From Firmicutes bacterium AM41-11 (GTDB lineage: Bacteria > Bacillota_I > Bacilli_A > Erysipelotrichales > Erysipelotrichaceae), in NCBI GenBank assembly GCA_003480165.1, contig QUIQ01000006.1, positions 26,356-90,355 of the forward strand: a stretch of 64,000 nt of DNA, in the 5' to 3' direction. The notes beneath the pieces are model-generated. The model was not told the origin of the DNA. It was given only the letters and a program-made list of their open reading frames with translations, and searched no databases. Shown piece by piece: positions 9,346-21,688 of the stretch (its first letter is position 1; the number at the start of each line of letters is the position of its first letter). The position numbers and the translations under genes are program-made.

Positions 9346-10081
9346 TGTTTTGTGTTCGGGATCAAAAGGGAATGCTTGCCTGGTTCGTCATGGAGATAGC
9401 CAGATCTTAATTGATTGTGGCTCTACACAGCGGTATTTAAAGCAGGCAATGAACAAGGTGCAAGCTTCTTTTGATGATTGTAACGGGGTTTTGATTACCC
9501 ATACACATAAAGATCATGTTTCGCGAATCAAGGATGTAAAACATCTTCCTATTTATTCGTATTGTGATCTTGAAGACGTGGATCATCATACGATTGTAGA
9601 GCCCTTATCAACTTTTGATTTGGGCTGTTTTCATGTCCAGGTGATTCGTTTATCCCATGATAGCCCTAAAACGGTTGGCTATGTGATTGAAACAGATCAG
9701 GAAAAACTGGTGTATATCACCGATACGGGCTATATTCCCAACGGTGAAAAAGCCCTTTTATGTAATGCCGATTATTATGTATTTGAAAGCAATCACGATA
9801 TTGCCCGCTTAATGCAGACCAATCGTCCAATGTTTATTAAACAGCGGATCTTAAGTGATAGTGGTCACTTAAATAATGAGGATTCTTCAATGAATCTTTC
9901 CCAGATTATTAATTCGAAGACAAAAGAAGTTGTCTTAGCGCATCTATCGGAACAAGCCAATGTACCAGAATTGGCATTGGATGTTTTTCAAGAGACTTTT
10001 CGCAAACAAGGCTTGCCGTATGCGAATTTAACAGTACGTGCTGCGAAACAATTTGAAGCGCTTACAATTTCTGGCAAATAG
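9335..10081 (+). CDS. walJ: Metallo-beta-lactamase-fold hydrolase (YycJ/WalJ family)
   Basis: 248 residues. The start at 9335 gives MRIDVLCSGSKGNACLV, the standard opening of YycJ/WalJ, with AGGAG upstream inside dnaB; an earlier frame start at 9281 adds an unrelated N-terminus. The metal site HTHKDH is seen near residue 55, with further His/Asp ligands in RLSHD and YITDTGY and HLSEQAN near the end. In Bacillus this protein is encoded with the WalKR system and affects cell-wall and DNA-repair phenotypes, probably as a nuclease. Here it follows dnaB with an 11-base overlap. Confidence 0.88.
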   Translation: MRIDVLCSGSKGNACLVRHGDSQILIDCGSTQRYLKQAMNKVQASFDDCNGVLITHTHKDHVSRIKDVKHLPIYSYCDLEDVDHHTIVEPLSTFDLGCFHVQVIRLSHDSPKTVGYVIETDQEKLVYITDTGYIPNGEKALLCNADYYVFESNHDIARLMQTNRPMFIKQRILSDSGHLNNEDSSMNLSQIINSKTKEVVLAHLSEQANVPELALDVFQETFRKQGLPYANLTVRAAKQFEALTISGK

Positions 10082-10082
10082 A

Positions 10083-10112
10083 TTGAAATATGCTTAGAAC
10101 AGATGGTAGAAT
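10083..10112 (+). promoter_or_regulatory. Predicted promoter for upp and the ATP synthase operon
   Basis: TTGAAA at 10083-10088, an 18-base spacer, then TAGAAT at 10107-10112. It is followed by AAAGGAG at the right distance from the upp start at 10135. Confidence 0.55.
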
Positions 10113-10131
10113 CAGAAGTAAAGGAGAATAA

Positions 10132-11099
<968 letters not shown>

Positions 11100-11116
<17 letters not shown>

Positions 11117-11810
11117 TGCATTAGAGTGTACGTTTGGATCTTTTCATTTGGAAATCCAACAATCCATTCTTGTATGGTTTGGTTTATGTATTTTATTTGG
11201 TATCTTTTTCTATTTTGCGGGTAAAAAAATAGACCAGGCTGATCCAAGAAAAAAACCAACGGGCTTAGTGTATCTTGCCGAAGAAATGGTGAATTTAACA
11301 TTATATGTGACAGAGGGTAATCTGCGTGAAAAAGTATATGAATACATGCATATCTTTGGCACGATGATTTTCATGATGTTAGCAGCAAATCTAATTGGTT
11401 TAGTAGGACTTCAAAATCCAACTTCTAATGTGAGTTTTAATGGAACCTTAGCCTTATGTATCTTTTTGACGGTCCAATTTCAAGCTATTAAACGGGCTGG
11501 AATCGTAGGCCGTTTAAAAGAGTGGTGTGAACCATTTACAGTGATGTTTCCTATCAATATTATTGGCGAAATCGCTCCAGTTATTTCCTTGACGATGCGT
11601 CTTTTTGGAAATATTTTAGCGGGTTTTATTATTACTATGTTGGTATACACATTGATGAAAAGTACAATGCCATGGGGAATCTTAGGCTATATTGCGACCC
11701 CTTTCTTGCATATGTACTTTGATATTTTCTCAGGTTTAATTCAATCATATATTTTCTGGACTTTGGGATCCTTTTATCTAGGACAACAAATTGCTCCAGA
11801 ACAAGAGTAG
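11100..11810 (+). CDS. atpB: F0F1 ATP synthase subunit a
   Basis: 236 residues, membrane protein with about five to six helices. The helix with the essential arginine reads LTMRLFGNILAG near residue 165, as in all a subunits. It forms the ion half-channels against the c ring. AAAGGAAGG precedes the start, which overlaps the end of the AtpI gene by 17 bases. Confidence 0.96.
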
Positions 11811-12065
<255 letters not shown>

Positions 12066-12083
12066 CAATAGGAGTATTGAACG

Positions 12084-12602
12084 ATGGATATTAGTTTTAA
12101 TATAGCCAACTATCTGCGTATCAATCTTCAAGACATTGTGATGGTGCTTGTTTCAACGGCTTTGATTATCTTATTTGCCAAACACTTTTTCTGGGATAAG
12201 ATTATTGGCTTTGTGAAAGCGCGTCAGACCTATATTCAAGAAAATATTGATGCTTCGGAAACCATCAAAAAAGAAGCGATGGACTTAAAGGATCAATACG
12301 ATGAAAAGATGAAACATGCAGGCCAAGATGCGCATGTGATTATTGAAACAGCACGTAATTCTGCAAATGAACAAAAGAAGCAAATTTTAACGCAAGCGGA
12401 AAAAGAAGCAACGCGAATCAAAGAAAAAGCGCAAGAAGATATCGATCGTGATCGCTTAAAAGCGCAAGACGATATGAAAAATGCGATTGGTGATGTTGCC
12501 ATTGAAGCAGCGAAAAAATTGGTGGATAAGGATATGGATGAAACGACACAAAGAAAATTTGTGGATGATTTCATCAATCAAGTGGGTGATTCTCAATGGT
12601 AG
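12084..12602 (+). CDS. atpF: F0F1 ATP synthase subunit b
   Basis: 172 residues: one N-terminal membrane helix (about residues 15-38) followed by a long charged helix with the typical Ala/Glu/Lys pattern of the peripheral stalk. The C-terminus overlaps the start of atpH by 7 bases. It links the a subunit to delta/alpha as a dimer. Confidence 0.93.
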   Translation: MDISFNIANYLRINLQDIVMVLVSTALIILFAKHFFWDKIIGFVKARQTYIQENIDASETIKKEAMDLKDQYDEKMKHAGQDAHVIIETARNSANEQKKQILTQAEKEATRIKEKAQEDIDRDRLKAQDDMKNAIGDVAIEAAKKLVDKDMDETTQRKFVDDFINQVGDSQW

Positions 12603-13126
12603 ATTTCATGCCTTATGCACAGGCTTTATTTGAAGTGGCTACAGAAGCACAAAAAGATGTGTCGATTGGTCAAGAAATACAAGAATTAGCAGAAGTTTGG
12701 TCATCAAATCAAGAATTGGTCCAAGTCTTTAAACATCCGAAAGTTAAACGGGAAGAGAAAAAAGAACTTCTTCAAAAAATTCTGGGTGAGAATGTAGATC
12801 CCATTCTCTTTCGGTTTTTACTTGTCTTAAATCAACATGATGTACTTGGGTATCTGCCTGAAATTGCGGCTGCCTATACAAAGTGCTTTAATAAAGCCCA
12901 TGCGATTGAAATTGTGGATGTGGAGTCGGCTAGTGAGCTCGATGCCAAGCAGATACAAGACTTGGAAAGCGTTCTGGCAAAAAAATTAAAGAAAACTGTG
13001 CGCTTAAATGTAAAAGTAAATCCTGACTTGATTGCTGGTTTACGCGTACATACAAGTGAATTTGTTCTAGATAATACTGTATTAACCCGAGCAAATTCTA
13101 TGAAAGAACAAATTAAGAAAAACTAG
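12596..13126 (+). CDS. atpH: F0F1 ATP synthase subunit delta
   Basis: 176 residues. The N-terminal helical domain begins [15 protein letters not shown], and the C-terminal part has the family pattern [24 protein letters not shown]. It caps the F1 head and joins it to the b stalk. Start at 12596 overlaps atpF; the next gene follows after 10 bases with its own AGAGGTG site. Confidence 0.93.
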   Translation: MVDFMPYAQALFEVATEAQKDVSIGQEIQELAEVWSSNQELVQVFKHPKVKREEKKELLQKILGENVDPILFRFLLVLNQHDVLGYLPEIAAAYTKCFNKAHAIEIVDVESASELDAKQIQDLESVLAKKLKKTVRLNVKVNPDLIAGLRVHTSEFVLDNTVLTRANSMKEQIKKN

Positions 13127-13136
13127 AGGTGATACT

Positions 13137-14658
13137 ATGAGTTTAAACCCAGCAGAGATTAGTAAATTAATCAAAGCGCAAATTCAAAATATCGACCAGG
13201 ATCTAGAAATGAGTGAAAGCGGTACTGTCATTACAATTGGTGATGGGATTGCGATGGTATATGGCCTTAGAAATGCAATGATGAGTGAGTTGCTTCTTTT
13301 TCCCCATGATGTTTATGGCATGGTCATGAACTTGGAAGAAGAAAATGTAGGGGTCGTTTTGTTGGGAGAGAATCCGGATATTAAAGAAGGGGATCCTGTA
13401 AAACGAACCGGCCATATTGTAGAGGTGCCTGTAGGTGATGGCTTGTTGGGGCGTGTAGTAAACGCATTAGGACAAGCAATCGATGGCCAGGGCGCTATTG
13501 TTTCTAATAAAACACGTCCCGTAGAACGTGTTGCACCTGGGGTTATTACCCGTAAAAGTGTATCCGTGCCTTTACAAACGGGTTTAAAAGTCATTGATTC
13601 CATGATTCCTATTGGACGTGGACAACGTGAATTGATTATCGGCGATCGTCAAACTGGAAAAACGGCGATTGCGATTGATACGATCTTGAATCAAAAAGAA
13701 ACGGGTGTAAAGTGCATCTATGTGGCAATTGGACAAAAAGCAAGTACGGTTGCCCAAATCGTGGAAAAATTAAAACAAGCTGGCGCTATGGCTTATACAA
13801 CTGTGGTAGTTGCGACCGCATCGGATTCAGCTCCCTTACAATACATTGCTCCTTATGCAGGTTGTGCGATGGGAGAAGAATGGATGGAAAATGGCGAAGA
13901 TGTTTTGATTGTATACGACGATTTATCAAAACATGCGGTGGCTTATCGAACCCTGTCTTTATTACTTCGTCGTCCACCGGGACGAGAAGCCTATCCTGGT
14001 GACGTATTCTATTTACATTCTCGTTTATTAGAGCGTGCAGCGCGTTTAAATGAGAACTATGGCAATGGTTCCTTAACGGCTTTGCCAATTATTGAAACCC
14101 AGGCAGGCGATATTTCTGCTTATATTCCAACCAATGTTATCTCCATTACCGATGGTCAGATCTTCTTAAACACCGATATGTTTAATGAAGGAATCCGTCC
14201 GGCAGTAGATAGTGGATTAAGTGTATCCCGAGTTGGTAGTGCAGCTCAGGTTAAAGCTATGAAACAAGTATCGGGTTCATTAAAACTAGATCTTGCCCAA
14301 TATCATGAAATGGAAGCTTTTGCGCGTTTTGGTTCGGATTTAGATCCTACCACAAAAAAGATTTTGGATCATGGGGCACGGCTTGAACAATTGTTGGTTC
14401 AAAAACAATATTCACCAATGACAGTCAGCCAACAAGTATTGGTTTTATATGCTGCCCAACATGGCTATGTGGATGCGATAGAAGTGGAAAAAATTGCTTC
14501 TTATCAAGAAAGCCTGTTGCAGTATGTCCAAAGGGAATATCCAAATGTTTTAGATCAAATTGCAACTTGTGCCAAAATTGATGAATCACTGGAAGCCGAT
14601 ATAAAAACCGCTTTAGATGCTTTTGCGAAGGTTTATTCTTTGTCCGAGGGCACAGCAG

Positions 14659-14672
<14 letters not shown>
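13137..14672 (+). CDS. atpA: F0F1 ATP synthase subunit alpha
   Basis: 511 residues. P-loop GDRQTGKT at 169-176, the alpha signature [17 protein letters not shown], and the N-terminal [15 protein letters not shown] beta-barrel segment are all present. It is the non-catalytic nucleotide-binding subunit of the F1 head. The end overlaps the start of atpG by 14 bases. Confidence 0.98.
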
Positions 14673-16933
<2,261 letters not shown>

Positions 16934-16934
16934 T

Positions 16935-17321
16935 ATGATCCATATTAAAACCGTTACCCCCAAAGGTATTTATTTAGAAAGGGAAGTAGCGAGTGTACAT
17001 ATGAAAACCGTAGAAGGGGAAATGACCCTTTTACCGCATCATACACCAGTATTTGCAGCCCTTGTTCCCTGCGCCTTACAGCTTGGAAAAGCAGATGAGT
17101 ATTATGCCCTTTCGGGAGGCTTTCTTAAATTTCAAGATGACGCTTGTTTGATCTTGACCGATGCGATTGAAGGCAAAGACGATATTGATATTGAAAGAGC
17201 TCGTCAAGCGTATCGAAGAGCAAGAGAACGTCTGGATAAAAAAGATGTCAATACGAATATGAAACGGGCCAGCTTAGCTTTGGCACGTGCGATTAATCGA
17301 ATTTCGGTATATGAAAAATAG
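16935..17321 (+). CDS. atpC: F0F1 ATP synthase subunit epsilon
   Basis: 128 residues: N-terminal beta sandwich (IHIKTVTPKGIYLEREV, EGEMTLLPHHTP) and a C-terminal helical hairpin rich in Arg (ARQAYRRARERLDKK). Start at ATG 16935, one base after the atpD stop; a GTG at 16926 in the same frame is less likely. Epsilon is the regulatory rotor subunit. Its stop codon sits three bases before the left inverted repeat described next. Confidence 0.94.
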   Translation: MIHIKTVTPKGIYLEREVASVHMKTVEGEMTLLPHHTPVFAALVPCALQLGKADEYYALSGGFLKFQDDACLILTDAIEGKDDIDIERARQAYRRARERLDKKDVNTNMKRASLALARAINRISVYEK

Positions 17322-17375
17322 AGGGCTCTAAAATATTGTAGGGTTTCCCTAAAAGTATTGAGAAAATGAAAAAAT

Positions 17376-17417
17376 GGGTCATAATCATCTTTTTTGTGGT
17401 GATTAGGCCCGTTTTTT
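17376..17417 (+). terminator. Terminator hairpin after the atp operon
   Basis: GGGTCATAATCATC at 17376-17389 pairs imperfectly with GGTGATTAGGCCC at 17398-17410 (one bulge), followed by G and six T. Probably ends the ATP synthase transcript. Confidence 0.65.
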
Positions 17418-17466
17418 GGTTTATATTAAGAATCTCTGTTATAATTTCTTTGGTGATAAGAATCAT

Positions 17467-17502
17467 GCCTTCCAAATATGATTTACAATGGAAGGCTTTT
17501 TT
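17467..17502 (+). terminator. Second terminator hairpin
   Basis: GCCTTCCA at 17467-17474 pairs perfectly with TGGAAGGC at 17489-17496, followed by six T. It lies in the same inverted-repeat-bounded segment as the hairpin before it, giving two terminators in a row. Confidence 0.75.
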
Positions 17503-17592
17503 ATTTGCACAAAGCATTTAAAAATGGGACGAGCACGACCCTACAATAATTTAGAGGCTATGCTCGACACTATGAAAATTTAGATATCTATT

Positions 17593-18438
17593 CTATTTTT
17601 TAATGAATTTTGTTACCTCTTGGAAAGCTTTGTCAGCTTCATCGAGTTGATTGATATAGAGGGGATAGTCATGAAACATGCCTTCACCTACCGTTAGTTT
17701 CACTTTGCGTTTTTTATCTTTTAACTTTTGATAGAATTCTTGAACATCGGGATAGAAAATTTCTTCGGTTCCGACAAAGAGGTAGACATTTTTGAGCTTT
17801 GAAACATCTCCATTGATGGGTGATAACTTGTAATCAGACATGTCTAGACCATTGGCCCACTGGCTTCCATAATCAACAAGTTGACTCACAGAAAGGCGAA
17901 CATCCCGGTCTTGATAGTTGACAATTTCTTTGTTGGAACAAGAGATATCTAACCAGGGAGAAAATAAAATTAATTTATTGGGTTGCTTCTTACCTTGTTT
18001 GGCTAAGTATTCACAGAAACCAGTAGCCAGACCTCCACCAGCTGAATCACCGAGTAAGATGATTGGTGTCTTGGCTTTGGCGCGGATATTGGTGTATAGA
18101 ATATTTAATAGGCGGTAGGCATCTTTCCAGTCACCCAAACCAATGGTTTGATAAATGGGAACGATGACATTGGCATTTAATTCTTGTGCCAGGGCATCGG
18201 CATAGGCCCAATGCGTGGCGTTTACTGTATTCATATAGCCACCACCATGAATATATAATATTGTGTATTTCGGCTTTTTTGTTTTATGTAAGCTAACAAC
18301 TTCGGTATCACAAATCGTTTGGGTAGAAACCTTACTTTCCACTTCGGTTCCATCATAATCGATGGTAGCAGCTTGAAGGGAAAGTGTATTTGTGAAACAA
18401 AGGATTCCAGCTAATAACAGGGCAAATAGTTTCTTCAT
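17593..18438 (-). CDS. Secreted alpha/beta-hydrolase (esterase, HSL-like)
   Basis: 281 residues. An N-terminal signal peptide (MKKLFALLLAGILCFTNTLSLQA) suggests export. The hormone-sensitive-lipase motifs are clear: HGGG at 64-67 for the oxyanion hole and GDSAGGG with the nucleophile Ser132. A plausible acid is in FYPDVQEF, and the catalytic His in MFHDYPL near residue 256. It should hydrolyse a short-chain ester; the substrate is unknown. GAGG lies about ten bases before the start. It stands alone on the minus strand between the atp operon and trkA. Confidence 0.82.
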   Translation of the reverse strand: MKKLFALLLAGILCFTNTLSLQAATIDYDGTEVESKVSTQTICDTEVVSLHKTKKPKYTILYIHGGGYMNTVNATHWAYADALAQELNANVIVPIYQTIGLGDWKDAYRLLNILYTNIRAKAKTPIILLGDSAGGGLATGFCEYLAKQGKKQPNKLILFSPWLDISCSNKEIVNYQDRDVRLSVSQLVDYGSQWANGLDMSDYKLSPINGDVSKLKNVYLFVGTEEIFYPDVQEFYQKLKDKKRKVKLTVGEGMFHDYPLYINQLDEADKAFQEVTKFIKK

Positions 18439-18464
18439 TCGTTGAGTACCTCATTTCGTCAGAT

Positions 18465-18498
18465 TTCATTATATAATAATATTCATTATATAATAATA
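18465..18498. repeat. Tandem 17-bp duplication in the esterase/trkA divergent region
   Basis: TTCATTATATAATAATA occurs twice head to tail, at 18465-18481 and 18482-18498. Each unit holds the perfect palindrome ATTATATAAT, which contains TATAAT on both strands. It may be a doubled promoter or operator serving the esterase on the minus strand. No protein-binding function is known. Confidence 0.6.
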
Positions 18499-18586
18499 AA
18501 GGAATGAAAAGCGTCTTTGGAAATTTGTGATAAAATAAAAAATATCTTTTACTACTAAACGAAATTCTTTTTAAAGGAGAAAAACA

Positions 18587-19945
18587 ATGAGAATATCCGT
18601 TGTAGGTGGAGGAAAAGTTGGTTATGCACTAGCTTCTCAACTAGAAAAAGAGGGGCATGATATAGCCATCATTGATAATCGATTATCAGCCATTGAGCGA
18701 GCTAACGATCATCTAGATGTCTTAGCGATTGAAGGCAATGGCGCCAATGTTGATACATTAAAACAAGCCGATACTGCCAATGCAGATATTTTAATTGCGG
18801 TAACAGGAAGTGATGAAATCAATATCATTTCCTGCTTGTTGGCAAAGAAGATGGGGGTATCAAATACCATTGCGCGTATTCGTAATCCAGAATATGTCAA
18901 TTCAATGGCTCTATTAGAAAAGGATCTTGGTCTGAGTCTGAGTGTCAATCCAGAGCGTTCTTGCGCTCGGGAAATTGTGCGTTCAATTCATTTCTCTAAA
19001 TCGGTACGTATTTCAACCTTTGCGAAAGGACGTGTTGAAATTGCGGAAATCTTGGTCAAAGAAGGAAACGATTTAATTGATAAAGCCGTTAGCCAAATCG
19101 GTTCGCGCTTTCAAGGACAAGTATTAATTTGTTCCGTGGTTCGAAATAATGAAATTTTTATTCCCAATGGAAATTTTGTGATTCACAAAGGAGATCGAAT
19201 CTCAGTTATTGCGACAACGCGTAATTTGGAAATGTTTTTAGTTCGAACGGGTATCAGCGAGTATCGCAACTTTCATGAAATGATGATTATTGGTGGCGGT
19301 CGTATTACGTATTATTTGGCAGCTATGTTACTACCAATGGGCATTCATTTGAAGATCATTGAAAAAGATGCCAATAAATGCCGCCAGCTAGCCATGCGCT
19401 TTCCCCAAGCCAATGTCATATGGGGCGATGGAACGGACCAGGAATTCTTATTGAGCGAAAATATTGATGCGATGGATGCCTTTATTGCGCTAACGGATAA
19501 TGATGAAGAGAATGTGATTGCTTCGATATTTGCGATGAGTCGCAATGTGGAACGTGTTGTACCAAAATGTAATCGCGTTTCTTTAGATTTTTTATTAGAT
19601 CGCTTTGACATTGCCAATGCGGTTACCCCAAAAATTTCCACAGCCAACCGTATTATTCGCTATGTACGAGCTATGAGCAATGCGAGTGGTTCGAATATTG
19701 AATCTTTATTGACATTGAATGAAGGAAAAATTGAAGCCTTGGAATTTAGAGTCCGTAAAAGTTGCCAGTTTATCGGTATTCCGTTAAAACATTTAAAATT
19801 TAGAAAAGGAATTATTATTGGTTATATTACCCATTATGGTCAGGTTGAAATTGCCAATGGAGATGCGGTTGTCCAAGAAGGTGATACGGTCGTAGTGGTT
19901 AGTAGCATTCCAAAGTTGAGGGATATTAATGATGTTTTGGCTTAG
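18587..19945 (+). CDS. trkA: Trk potassium uptake regulatory NAD-binding protein TrkA
   Basis: 452 residues: two tandem RCK_N (Rossmann)/RCK_C pairs. The first NAD-binding site is ISVVGGGKVGYALASQLE at the start, the second MIIGGGRITYYLAAMLL near residue 227. It gates the TrkH channel in response to nucleotides, and RCK_C domains of relatives bind c-di-AMP. AAAGGAGA precedes the start. The stop overlaps the trkH start by 17 bases. Confidence 0.93.
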   Translation: MRISVVGGGKVGYALASQLEKEGHDIAIIDNRLSAIERANDHLDVLAIEGNGANVDTLKQADTANADILIAVTGSDEINIISCLLAKKMGVSNTIARIRNPEYVNSMALLEKDLGLSLSVNPERSCAREIVRSIHFSKSVRISTFAKGRVEIAEILVKEGNDLIDKAVSQIGSRFQGQVLICSVVRNNEIFIPNGNFVIHKGDRISVIATTRNLEMFLVRTGISEYRNFHEMMIIGGGRITYYLAAMLLPMGIHLKIIEKDANKCRQLAMRFPQANVIWGDGTDQEFLLSENIDAMDAFIALTDNDEENVIASIFAMSRNVERVVPKCNRVSLDFLLDRFDIANAVTPKISTANRIIRYVRAMSNASGSNIESLLTLNEGKIEALEFRVRKSCQFIGIPLKHLKFRKGIIIGYITHYGQVEIANGDAVVQEGDTVVVVSSIPKLRDINDVLA

Positions 19946-21455
19946 AAGACAAGGACGTAAACTAAACTGGCATGTGATTGGCAACGTTATTGGGAATGTG
20001 TTACTAGTCATGGCTTTCTTATTTGTTTTTCCAATCATTTGTGGAATTATTTATCACGAAGAAGTTCTTTCCTTTCTTTTTATGATGATTGCCTGTCTTG
20101 TAGTGGGTTTCCCTTTATCTCGCATTAAAGTAAAACACCGCATGTATTTTGCTCGGGATGGCCTGATGGCCGTTGGTTTATGCTGGGTCGTATTATCTAT
20201 TGTAGGTGCTCTACCATTCTGGTTTTCCGGTACAATTCTGCATTTTATTGATGCTTTCTTTGAAACTGTCTCAGGCTTTACTACCACAGGATCAAGTATT
20301 TTAAAAGAAGTCGAATCTTTACCAAAATGTATGTTGTTCTGGCGTAGTTTCACCCATTGGATTGGTGGTATGGGAATTTTAGTCTTTGTCTTGGCAATTC
20401 TACCGAAATCCAATGATCGTTCGATACATATCTTACGGGCCGAATCACCAGGACCTGTCATTGGAAAACTGGTTCCACGGCTGCGTAAAAGTGCAATGAT
20501 TCTTTATGCGATTTATATGGGCATGACGATTTTGGAAGTGGTTCTATTACTGTTAGGAAAAATGCCTTTATTTGATGCATTATGTAATACCTTTGGAACT
20601 GCTGGTACAGGTGGATTTAGTATAACCAACCAGGGAATTGGCCAGTATCACAATGCCTATTATGAATGGGTGATTGGTATTTTCATGGCTTTGTTTGGGG
20701 TGAACTTTAACTTTTATTTCTTCTGTTTGATCCATGAATGGAAAGAAGCTTTCCATATGGAAGAAGTTCAAACGTATTTTAAAGTCATTGGCTTTTCTAC
20801 CTTATTCATTGCCATTAACATCTTGCCACTGATTCATGGAGGGTTCATAGATGCTGTGCGCTTAGCCTTTTTCCAGGTGTCTTCCATTATTACTACTACA
20901 GGGTATTCTTCTTGTGATTTCAATTTGTGGCCAACCTTCTCAAAGATGATTTTATTGCTTCTGATGGCTTTAGGGGCTTGTGCTGGTAGTACCGGTGGAG
21001 GTATAAAGGTTAGCCGAATGATTGTTGTTGTTAAGAAGATTCGGGCGGACATTCAAAAGACGATCCATCCGCAAAAGGTGACTTTGATTACCTTTGATGG
21101 CAAGGCGCTTGACAACAAAGTAGTTGATCAAATTATGAGTTTCTTTTGTTGCTTCATTTTGATTTTAGCTTTATGCATGGTTTTAGTATCGTTGGATGGT
21201 TTTGATTTTGAAACAACGATTTCTGCTTGTTTTGCGTGCATTGGAAATATTGGACCAGGTTTTGCGATGGTTGGACCATTTGGAAATTTCTCTGCTTTTA
21301 GTGATTTATCGAAAATCGTCTTATCCTTTGCGATGCTGATTGGGCGTTTGGAGATTTTCCCTATTTTGATTTTCTTGGCACCATTTATTGGAAAAGGAAA
21401 GAAATATCGTCCTACCAAAGCCGATCAAGTGCTCTTAGATGAGAAAAATTATTAG
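19929..21455 (+). CDS. trkH: Trk potassium transporter membrane subunit TrkH
   Basis: 508 residues, four repeated membrane-pore-membrane units. Filter-type sequences are TVSGFTTTGSSIL, FGTAGTGGFS, SSIITTTGYSS and ACIGNIGPGF, with the connecting GACAGSTGGGIKVSRM motif typical of TrkH/KtrB. It moves K+ with TrkA bound on the cytoplasmic face. GAGGG lies before the first of two adjacent ATG codons; translational coupling with trkA is likely. Confidence 0.94.
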   Translation: MMFWLRRQGRKLNWHVIGNVIGNVLLVMAFLFVFPIICGIIYHEEVLSFLFMMIACLVVGFPLSRIKVKHRMYFARDGLMAVGLCWVVLSIVGALPFWFSGTILHFIDAFFETVSGFTTTGSSILKEVESLPKCMLFWRSFTHWIGGMGILVFVLAILPKSNDRSIHILRAESPGPVIGKLVPRLRKSAMILYAIYMGMTILEVVLLLLGKMPLFDALCNTFGTAGTGGFSITNQGIGQYHNAYYEWVIGIFMALFGVNFNFYFFCLIHEWKEAFHMEEVQTYFKVIGFSTLFIAINILPLIHGGFIDAVRLAFFQVSSIITTTGYSSCDFNLWPTFSKMILLLLMALGACAGSTGGGIKVSRMIVVVKKIRADIQKTIHPQKVTLITFDGKALDNKVVDQIMSFFCCFILILALCMVLVSLDGFDFETTISACFACIGNIGPGFAMVGPFGNFSAFSDLSKIVLSFAMLIGRLEIFPILIFLAPFIGKGKKYRPTKADQVLLDEKNY

Positions 21456-21459
21456 GGGC

Positions 21460-21488
21460 TTGAAAGCGCTTTAATGATTTGTTAAGAT
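21460..21488 (+). promoter_or_regulatory. Predicted pflBA promoter with overlapping cre-like site
   Basis: TTGAAA at 21460-21465, a 17-base spacer and TAAGAT at 21483-21488. TGAAAGCGCTTTAA at 21461-21474 matches the CcpA catabolite-responsive element consensus (TGWNANCGNTNWCA) at 13 of 14 positions and covers the -35 element, so carbon-catabolite control by CcpA is likely. The match is by eye. Confidence 0.55.
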
Positions 21489-21491
21489 TTA

Positions 21492-21566
21492 ATCACTTAT
21501 ATGACTGACGGAAGTGGAATAACCACATGAAGTATAAGGGACTAATATAGCCGACCGTCTGGGCAA
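21492..21566 (+). promoter_or_regulatory. ZTP/ZMP riboswitch (pfl motif)
   Basis: The leader has the aptamer elements of the pfl RNA: P1 from ACTTATA (21495-21501) and TATAAGG; the conserved TGACTGACGGA joining strand; P2 GTGG/CCAC around AATA; and the 3' element CCGACCGTCTGGGCA. A five-base pseudoknot is present: GACGG (21507-21511) pairs with CCGTC (21555-21559). Ligand binding (AICAR mono/triphosphate, a sign of 10-formyl-tetrahydrofolate shortage) should stabilise this fold. It precedes pflB, the gene after which the motif was named. Confidence 0.88.
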
Positions 21567-21592
21567 ATGTTTTTGTTCAGTGGTCGGCTTTT
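21550..21592 (+). terminator. Riboswitch-controlled terminator
   Basis: GCCGACC (21550-21556) pairs perfectly with GGTCGGC (21582-21588), followed by TTTTG. The 5' half is the same sequence that forms P3 and part of the pseudoknot of the ZTP aptamer, so aptamer folding and termination exclude each other: ligand should turn transcription on. Confidence 0.85.
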
Positions 21593-21688
21593 GTTTTGCA
21601 TGTCGATTGACGAACGAAACAAAGTATAGTAACGTATTTTTAGGCGTTAGCTATAGCTAACTATTAAATTCTTTGACAGGAGGTATGT

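Larger units (their letters stand above)
17324..17558. repeat. Inverted-repeat-bounded intergenic segment, possible miniature or relic insertion element
   Basis: CTCTAAAATATTGTAGGGT at 17326-17344 is matched by its reverse complement at 17538-17556 with a single mismatch (18 of 19). The IRs may extend to GG at 17324 and the facing GC at 17558, a GGCTCT-type end that resembles those of ISL3-family elements. The 235-base segment has no coding capacity and holds two terminator hairpins. I find no 8-bp target duplication at the flanks, and no other copy in the window, so mobility is only a suggestion. Confidence 0.5.

Noticed and set aside
13786-14088. A 100-codon minus-strand ORF inside atpA
   Set aside because: It lies wholly opposite a highly conserved gene, has no ribosome binding site, and its translation shows no family. 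It is a coding shadow, like the other long antisense frames in atpD, polC and the transporters.
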